A DNA stretch of 58,568 bases. Origin: Tissierellia bacterium KA00581. Its GTDB lineage: Bacteria; Bacillota; Clostridia; Tissierellales; Peptoniphilaceae. Below, piece after piece: positions 53,845 to 58,568 of the stretch. Under the pieces are notes generated by a model. It was not told the origin of the DNA, made no database searches, and saw nothing but the letters and a program-made list of their open reading frames with translations. Every line of letters begins with the position of its first letter. Position 1 is the stretch's first letter. Both the position numbers and the translations under genes were made by a program. The stretch lies in assembly GCA_001552895.1 (NCBI GenBank), contig KQ959616.1:1-58568 (forward strand), given 5' to 3'.

Positions 53845-54093
53845 GAATTTAACAGAACAGTATTTGAAAGCATAGTTGATAAAGTCGTGGTGGGTAGAAT
53901 TGACAAAGACGGAACAGTTCATCCATATGACTTAACATTCTATTTCAAAACAGGAGTTAAAGATAGTCAAGATTCTAATAACTTTAAAGATAAAAGAAAA
54001 AATTCCAAAGACAATGACATTAATAAATTGTGCTCCCACAAAAATGACGAGGATAAAAAATTATGTTTCCAAGCAAAAGACAATGCATGTTGA
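53845..54093 (+). pseudogene. C-terminal remnant of serine recombinase after the in-frame stop
   Basis: In the same frame as the recombinase: EFNRTVFESIVDKVVVG, then RIDKDGTVHPYDLTFYFKTG, then a polar tail ending CFQAKDNAC at TGA 54091-54093. The first part is the typical end of TnpX-like recombinases. Without the stop the protein would have about 585 residues. GTG 53887 could start the fragment but has no ribosome site. Confidence 0.8.
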
Positions 54094-54112
54094 GACGGTA
54101 GCACTTTTGTCC
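54079..54112. other. Probable right attachment site of the element
   Basis: The recombinase frame ends in CATGTTGAGACGGTAGCACT, where GTT GAG ACG GTA GCA begins the sequence VETVALLSK, typical of the last conserved block of RlmCD/RumA. The crossover core cannot be fixed without the left end. Confidence 0.5.
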
Positions 54113-54396
54113 AAACTAAACATAGAACATCATTTAGATATATAAATAGGTAAAGATGAACTATCTGAAATTGATTTTTCAAAAGACGCAACTTATGGAG
54201 AAATTAAAAAACATGTGTTAGATAAATATGGACTAAAAGTTTCAAGTCTATATATTGCACAAGTTAGAGAAAACATGGTATAATAGAAAGAGAAAATTAT
54301 AATATTAGTAAAAAAGAAAATCAAAGAGTACCAAATTGTCCAGAAGAAAAAGAAAAAGCAATCGAAGATGCTTTAGAGTATTTTGGAATGATTTAA
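54089..54396 (+). pseudogene. Decayed 3' part of an rlmCD/rumA-like 23S rRNA methyltransferase gene
   Basis: Reads VETVALLSKLNIEHHLDI, stop, then IGKDELSEIDFSKDATYGEIKKHVLDKYGLKVSSLYIAQVREN, one frameshift near 54280, then IIERENYNISKKENQRVPNCPEEKEKAIEDALEYFGMI. The first nine residues match the end of RlmCD; the remainder is a tail often found attached to it in Firmicutes. A stop codon and a one-base deletion show decay. The N-terminal part lies on the other side of the element or is lost. Confidence 0.65.
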
Positions 54397-54446
54397 ATAA
54401 TATCTAAGATCGAGAATTATAAAATTAAGATATTAAAAACTAATGA

Positions 54447-54491
54447 AGCCTTGTAAGAAAATACAGATTAGGATAGTGAAATACACAAGGC
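54447..54491. repeat. 8-bp inverted repeat in the flank
   Basis: AGCCTTGT and ACAAGGCT are perfect arms 29 bases apart between the rlmCD remnant and the helicase gene. Meaning unknown. Confidence 0.4.
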
Positions 54492-54562
54492 TATGATAAT
54501 TGATAAATGTCATATAAATTATAGAACAAAAATCATAAGATCAATTAACAAAGGAGCATAAC

Positions 54563-57500
54563 ATGAACCAAAAAGAAAAAATATTAGAATCATGGATTAT
54601 GGTGGAGCATTTATCGGAAGGAGATATCAATTTAAGAGACAGTAAACTTTTAACTTTTCAATATCTCAAGGATGATGATTTCTATGATTTATTTAATAAA
54701 AAGATTAAATATCTTAATCTGAAACCATATCAAAAAGGTGGAATAGTTGTATATTTTGATGTGTTTAAATTCACGGAAGTAATCGATTTTTTGAGAGAAA
54801 AATTCAATCGTCCCCTATATAATCAAGAAATCACATTGGGAAATAAATTTTCATTCGCATTGTATTTCGATAAGGATTTGAAGCTAAGTGCTGATATGAC
54901 TTTTTTAACAGAAAGTTCTTATATTAGAAACTTTCATAAAATTCCTTCGGAAAAAGAGTTTAGGGAATATGATGAAGATTTCAACAAGAAAATTCAAGAA
55001 GTATTTGAATGTCCAGAGAATAAACCTTATAAAGATTGCTTTAATAAGGCTATACTGGACATTTTAGAAACCAATAAAATAGATATTAATAACTGTAGAA
55101 TGAAGCCTTTGAAAAATTTGGAGACCGATGCAATTAATCTACATTCATTTTTCATTAAGGATTTGCAAAAGGCTAAATTTGTTGATTCGAAAAACTTGAA
55201 TGATTATTTGCTTGGGAATTGTTCAAATAGAAAAAATTTAGATAGTAGAACCACTTCTCCTAAGTTTAATAAATATATTTTTACAGAGATTTTACAGCCA
55301 AACAACTATCCATTGTCAAGGTTTCCGAGCAATATTCAATTTGCACCATCTTTCATGCAACAAGTCGCAATTAATTTGTCGTTAGGATATGATTCTAATA
55401 ATATGAGAAGTGTAAATGGACCTCCAGGAACAGGGAAAACAACACTTTTGAGAGACATTTTTGCACAATTATTAGTAGATCAATCCTATGAAATCACAAA
55501 ACTAAACAACAAAAAAATTACGGGGGAAAACGGATCACACAAAGCTTCAATTGGTATCCTTCCAGCAAAAATAGCAGAAAATGGGATTATTGTTGCAAGT
55601 TCTAACAATGGAGCTGTGAAAAATATTGTAGATGAACTTCCTCTAATATCTGAAATTGATGAATCATTGGTAGTTGAGTTAAAAAAAATAGATTATTTTA
55701 AAGATATATCAAACTCTAAAGTTTCGACAAAATGGGTCAAAGAAAATGGTAAAAACATCGAAAAGTTAGAATCTGAAAAAAACTCAGAAGAAAAATTCTG
55801 GGGATTGTTTTCTCTTGAAGGTGGAAGATCAGAAAACATGCAATACATAATCACTGCATTAAAACATGTGGTTAATGATTTAAAAAGCAATTATATTTCT
55901 GATGATAATGTCTATAGTGAATTTGAGAAAAAATACAATGAAGCATTATCTTATAGAAATAAAAGACAAGAAATATCGGATAAATACTCCTCTTTAGAAA
56001 AATTTGAATACGAGTTATTAAATAAAAAATCAGACTTCATCAAAAATGTAAAAATTAGAGAGAATGAATTGAGCAGTTTTATAAATGAGATTAATGTACA
56101 ATTAGAAGAATTATCTTCCAATAAGAATCAACTAAGTCAAAAAATTGATGAATTGAACAAGGAATCGTCAAATATAAGCGAAGATAAGAAAATGATTGAA
56201 AATAGCATTGATGTTTTGAAATTAAAGAAACCAGGATTTTTCCAATTCAGTAGGAAAAAAACATATAATGAGCAGATGAGAAAATATTCAGACGAACTGC
56301 TACAAATATTAGACAAAGAAAGAACCACAAAATCAATGCTAGATGATTTTGTACAAGAGTTAAAAGCCATTGAATCTCAAATTTCGCACGAAAATAAGCT
56401 TATAAAAGATAAAAACTCAGAGATTGTACAAGCAACTCAAAAGGACGATTATGAAATCAAAAAACTAGAAGCAAAAATCATAGATCTAAAGGATGTATCT
56501 GTAAATACAGATGTTAATGTGTTGGATTTTTCACTGCCATATGATGATTTGCAAATGAGTAATCCTTGGTTTGATGAAGAGTATCGTAGAATTCAGTCTG
56601 AACTATTCATAATTGCACTGAAAGTTCGAAAACAATTCTTGTATGAAAATATAGAAAATATTGAAGCTGCAACTAGAATATGGGATAAACAACAAACTTA
56701 CTTGGACAAAAACATCGTTATACAGCAAGCTTGGAACTGGATAAACATGGTAGTTCCAGTTATAAGTTCCACATTTGCAAGTATGGGAAGGATGTTTTCA
56801 AATATTCAAGCAAATTCTTTGGGACATTTGTTTATTGACGAAGCTGGTCAAGCTTTGCCACAAGCAAGCGTAGGAGCAATATTTAGATGTAAGCACGTAA
56901 TGGCAGTTGGAGATCCAGCGCAAATCAAACCAGTTCTAACACTAGATTCATGTATACTTAGATTGTTGGGACAAAATTATGGAGTTGGACAAGCTTATCT
57001 ATCAGAAGATGCGTCCACCCAAACTCTGATAGACAGAGCTAGTCAATATGGATTTTATAAAGATATCAACAATCCTGAAAATTGGATAGGAATTCCTTTA
57101 TGGGTACACAGACGTTGCAAGTATCCAATGTTCAACATATCAAATGAAATCTCTTATGGTGGTAACATGGTTCAAGGAAATAAATTATACGGAAAAGCAG
57201 AATGGTATGATGTTAGAGGATCTGCGGATAATAAGTATGTAAAAGAACAGGGTGAATTTTTGGTAGAAAAAATCAAGAAATTAGCAGAAACTAATAAAGA
57301 CATTCTAGATAAAAATAAGAAAGACCAGGTATATGTAATATCGCCGTTTAAAAATGTTGCGTTTAAGCTATCCAAAAAACTTGCAACAGATATCAACTTT
57401 ACAAGATATGACAGTAAAGACAGTCCGACAAATGTAGGAACAGTACACACATTCCAAGGAAAAGAAGCACCAATAGTATTCTTGGTTTTAGGAGCAGATG

Positions 57501-57694
57501 AAAAAAGCAAGGGAGCTGCAAAGTGGGCAATGGGATCTGAAAATCCAAACATAATGAACGTATCAGCAACTAGAGCAAAAAAAGAATTTTATATAATTGG
57601 AGATAAAAAGTTGTACTCAAGCTTGGATAGTGATGTTATAGATAAAACGATGAACGAAATTAGAAAATTTAATTCAAAACAAAAAGAATGCTAA
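54563..57694 (+). CDS. UPF1-like superfamily 1 helicase (AAA_11/AAA_12)
   Basis: 1,043 residues. An N-terminal region of 280 residues without recognised domain precedes Walker A GPPGTGKTTLL (about 286). A long coiled coil (about 450-640) is inserted in the first RecA domain. Walker B LFIDEAGQALPQ is at about 759, GDPAQIKPVL just after, VISPFKNVAFKLSKKL at about 928, GTVHTFQGKEAPIVFLVLG at about 960, and VSATRAKKEFYIIGDKKLY near the end. It is a complete nucleic-acid helicase. Related proteins occur in bacterial defence islands; here it is convergent with a broken Abi_2 gene, their stop codons overlapping by three bases. Confidence 0.85.
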   Translation: MNQKEKILESWIMVEHLSEGDINLRDSKLLTFQYLKDDDFYDLFNKKIKYLNLKPYQKGGIVVYFDVFKFTEVIDFLREKFNRPLYNQEITLGNKFSFALYFDKDLKLSADMTFLTESSYIRNFHKIPSEKEFREYDEDFNKKIQEVFECPENKPYKDCFNKAILDILETNKIDINNCRMKPLKNLETDAINLHSFFIKDLQKAKFVDSKNLNDYLLGNCSNRKNLDSRTTSPKFNKYIFTEILQPNNYPLSRFPSNIQFAPSFMQQVAINLSLGYDSNNMRSVNGPPGTGKTTLLRDIFAQLLVDQSYEITKLNNKKITGENGSHKASIGILPAKIAENGIIVASSNNGAVKNIVDELPLISEIDESLVVELKKIDYFKDISNSKVSTKWVKENGKNIEKLESEKNSEEKFWGLFSLEGGRSENMQYIITALKHVVNDLKSNYISDDNVYSEFEKKYNEALSYRNKRQEISDKYSSLEKFEYELLNKKSDFIKNVKIRENELSSFINEINVQLEELSSNKNQLSQKIDELNKESSNISEDKKMIENSIDVLKLKKPGFFQFSRKKTYNEQMRKYSDELLQILDKERTTKSMLDDFVQELKAIESQISHENKLIKDKNSEIVQATQKDDYEIKKLEAKIIDLKDVSVNTDVNVLDFSLPYDDLQMSNPWFDEEYRRIQSELFIIALKVRKQFLYENIENIEAATRIWDKQQTYLDKNIVIQQAWNWINMVVPVISSTFASMGRMFSNIQANSLGHLFIDEAGQALPQASVGAIFRCKHVMAVGDPAQIKPVLTLDSCILRLLGQNYGVGQAYLSEDASTQTLIDRASQYGFYKDINNPENWIGIPLWVHRRCKYPMFNISNEISYGGNMVQGNKLYGKAEWYDVRGSADNKYVKEQGEFLVEKIKKLAETNKDILDKNKKDQVYVISPFKNVAFKLSKKLATDINFTRYDSKDSPTNVGTVHTFQGKEAPIVFLVLGADEKSKGAAKWAMGSENPNIMNVSATRAKKEFYIIGDKKLYSSLDSDVIDKTMNEIRKFNSKQKEC

Positions 57695-58447
57695 CGCGAC
57701 ATAAAAATCTCCCGAAACATAGAGAAAGAATACATGATTTCATCACGGGCAGAAACATTTCTGAAAAAATTACAGATTTTAATTATGTCTATAAGTTCAG
57801 TTTTACTAATTTTTTCTCTAGACTGGTAACTATCTTTATATCTTTCACCAAAATCTCTAGCAATTTTATTTTGAAGAGATTCATCTAGGGAATTATAAAA
57901 ATAAGATATATTTCCTAAAGTAAGGAAATTTACAAGAACCCAAAGATGAATATGGTCATGCTTTTTTATATAATGCTTAATAGGTTTCTTGCCATTTGAA
58001 TTTTTATTTTTCCTACTTATGGCATTAGATAATGTTCCTATATTTTTCAAAACATAATTTAGTTTATGCTTTGATTCAGAATAATTTTCAATTTGTAAGT
58101 AAGGATATAGTCCATCTCTGTGTAAGTCTGAAAAATGATAAGCACAGGATGTTTTTAGAAGTTTCTCAAAACGGAGTAGAGAAGAAAAAAACCACTTCTT
58201 TTAATTCTAGATTCATTTCATGAAGAGAATAAATTTCTTCAAAACTACTACCAGCTTTATATGCATCTTCTACCTCGTTAGAATATGTATTATCTAAAAA
58301 TAGAGCTTTATAGCCATTAATAAGGTTATAGTAATTAACTTGTGATAAACTAATCTTAGTATATTTTGGATTATTAATGTCTAAATCTCTATTTGAGAGT
58401 ATTTCAATTTGTTCATCATAAGTTTTAAACGGTTTACTCATATACAC
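57691..58447 (-). pseudogene. Abi_2 (AbiD/AbiF-like) abortive infection gene, frameshifted
   Basis: The N-terminal part (58166-58447) reads KPFKTYDEQIEILSNRDL and INGYKALFLD, and the C-terminal part (to 57691) reads CAYHFSDLHRDGLYPYLQIEN, then KPIKHYIKKHDHIHLWVLVNFLTLGNIS and ICNFFRNVSARDEIMYSF. The two frames join at a run of seven A (58185-58191 on the plus strand), where one base has been lost or gained. In Abi_2 proteins the last block normally reads RNxxAH; here His is replaced by Arg (RNVSAR), so the HEPN-type catalytic His is missing too. The gene is almost certainly inactive. Confidence 0.8.
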
Positions 58448-58460
58448 ACCTCATAAAAAA

Positions 58461-58487
58461 AAGCCCCGCCACGTATGGCAAAGGCTT
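58461..58487 (-). ncRNA. Structured leader/short RNA before the Abi_2 gene
   Basis: Read on the minus strand, AAGCC and GGCTT enclose GCCA-TACG-TGGC (a TACG tetraloop), followed by eight T. The structure lies between the Abi promoter and its start codon, so transcription could yield a short terminated RNA. Conserved RNAs are known upstream of abiF-type genes; identity with them is inference. Confidence 0.5.
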
Positions 58488-58499
58488 GTTCCTTAACTA

Positions 58500-58527
58500 A
58501 TTATAGCAGAATTATACTTAAAGTCAA
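58500..58527 (-). promoter_or_regulatory. Promoter of Abi_2 leader
   Basis: On the minus strand TTGACT (58527-58522), 16-base spacer, TATAAT (58505-58500). Strong sigma-A-like promoter. Confidence 0.7.
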
Positions 58528-58568
58528 GGTTGTAAGAAATAATATTTTATGATGTATAATAAGAGATA

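Larger units (their letters stand above)
1..54092. mobile_element. Integrative conjugative element, right part (left end outside window)
   Basis: A nearly unbroken set of conjugation genes (VirD4, VirB4, VirB6, PrgI, Maff2, NlpC/P60, relaxase, MobC), replication genes (RepA_N, DnaC-like, TopB, SSB, primase-polymerase/helicase), cargo and a large serine recombinase lie in the order familiar from Tn1549/CD1100-type elements. The right boundary is placed where the recombinase reading frame runs into a sequence resembling the C-terminal part of RlmCD/RumA (VETVALLSK), a common ICE target. The left end is not visible, so the length is a minimum. Whether the element still moves is doubtful because the serine recombinase has an in-frame stop. 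The element family is established knowledge; the exact boundary is inference. Confidence 0.85.

Noticed and set aside
1-58568. tRNA or rRNA genes
   Set aside because: No cloverleaf-like segment with conserved TTCGA loop or rRNA sequence was seen on either strand by eye.

Overview
The window is low-GC Firmicutes DNA. Short Shine-Dalgarno-led operons, a Tn1549/CD1100-type transfer module and a serine recombinase suggest an anaerobic Gram-positive coccus (Peptoniphilaceae-like), a clostridium or a streptococcus. The species cannot be fixed from the sequence. Nearly all of it (from before base 1 to about 54,090) reads as one integrative conjugative element (ICE) whose left end lies outside the window. 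The right end sits in a decayed 3' remnant that looks like the tail of an rlmCD/rumA-type 23S rRNA methyltransferase gene. A short flank after it carries an UPF1-like helicase gene and a frameshifted Abi_2-type gene.

Layout. 0-37 kb is the transfer and replication module: RepA_N initiator, DnaC-like loader, PcfB-like protein, VirD4 coupling ATPase, a cytosine methylase, SSB, Maff2 pilin-like peptide, VirB6, PrgI, VirB4, a TSPPY-type DNA methylase, an NlpC/P60 wall hydrolase, DUF4315 and DUF4366 proteins, an AlbA_2 regulator, topoisomerase III, a small methylase-fold protein and a 3,956-residue primase-polymerase/methylase/SNF2-helicase protein. An SSB-fusion protein, a membrane protein and, on the minus strand, MobC and a MOBP-type relaxase follow. 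37.2-41.8 kb is a tyrosine recombinase gene followed by a cassette bounded by a perfect 42-bp inverted repeat. Inside are two convergent genes, an ATP-grasp ligase and a 774-residue STAND/TPR-like protein, separated by a symmetric terminator. Because each repeat carries a ribosome-binding site, inversion would swap which gene follows the recombinase, so this looks like an undescribed either/or switch.

42-51.7 kb is the remains of a siderophore locus resembling the yersiniabactin/equibactin type: a DtxR-family regulator, salicylate synthase, aroB, aroA and a chorismate synthase gene, then ECF transporter genes. The middle has been replaced. Chorismate synthase is cut after about 215 residues and joined in frame to an RnlA (RNase LS) HEPN toxin, followed by its RnlB antitoxin. 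The next gene is an ABC exporter that has lost everything up to its Walker A motif. No NRPS or PKS gene remains. 52.1-54.1 kb holds the large serine recombinase, interrupted by an in-frame stop near its C-terminus.

Other notable structure: a TnpV-like gene with its own ribosome-binding site read in a second frame inside the giant ORF; a short basic C-terminal motif shared by four element proteins (possible transfer signal); a family of palindromic repeats between transfer genes; and a missing start codon in the cytosine methylase. All functional statements are from reading the sequence and from knowledge of families; no search was run.
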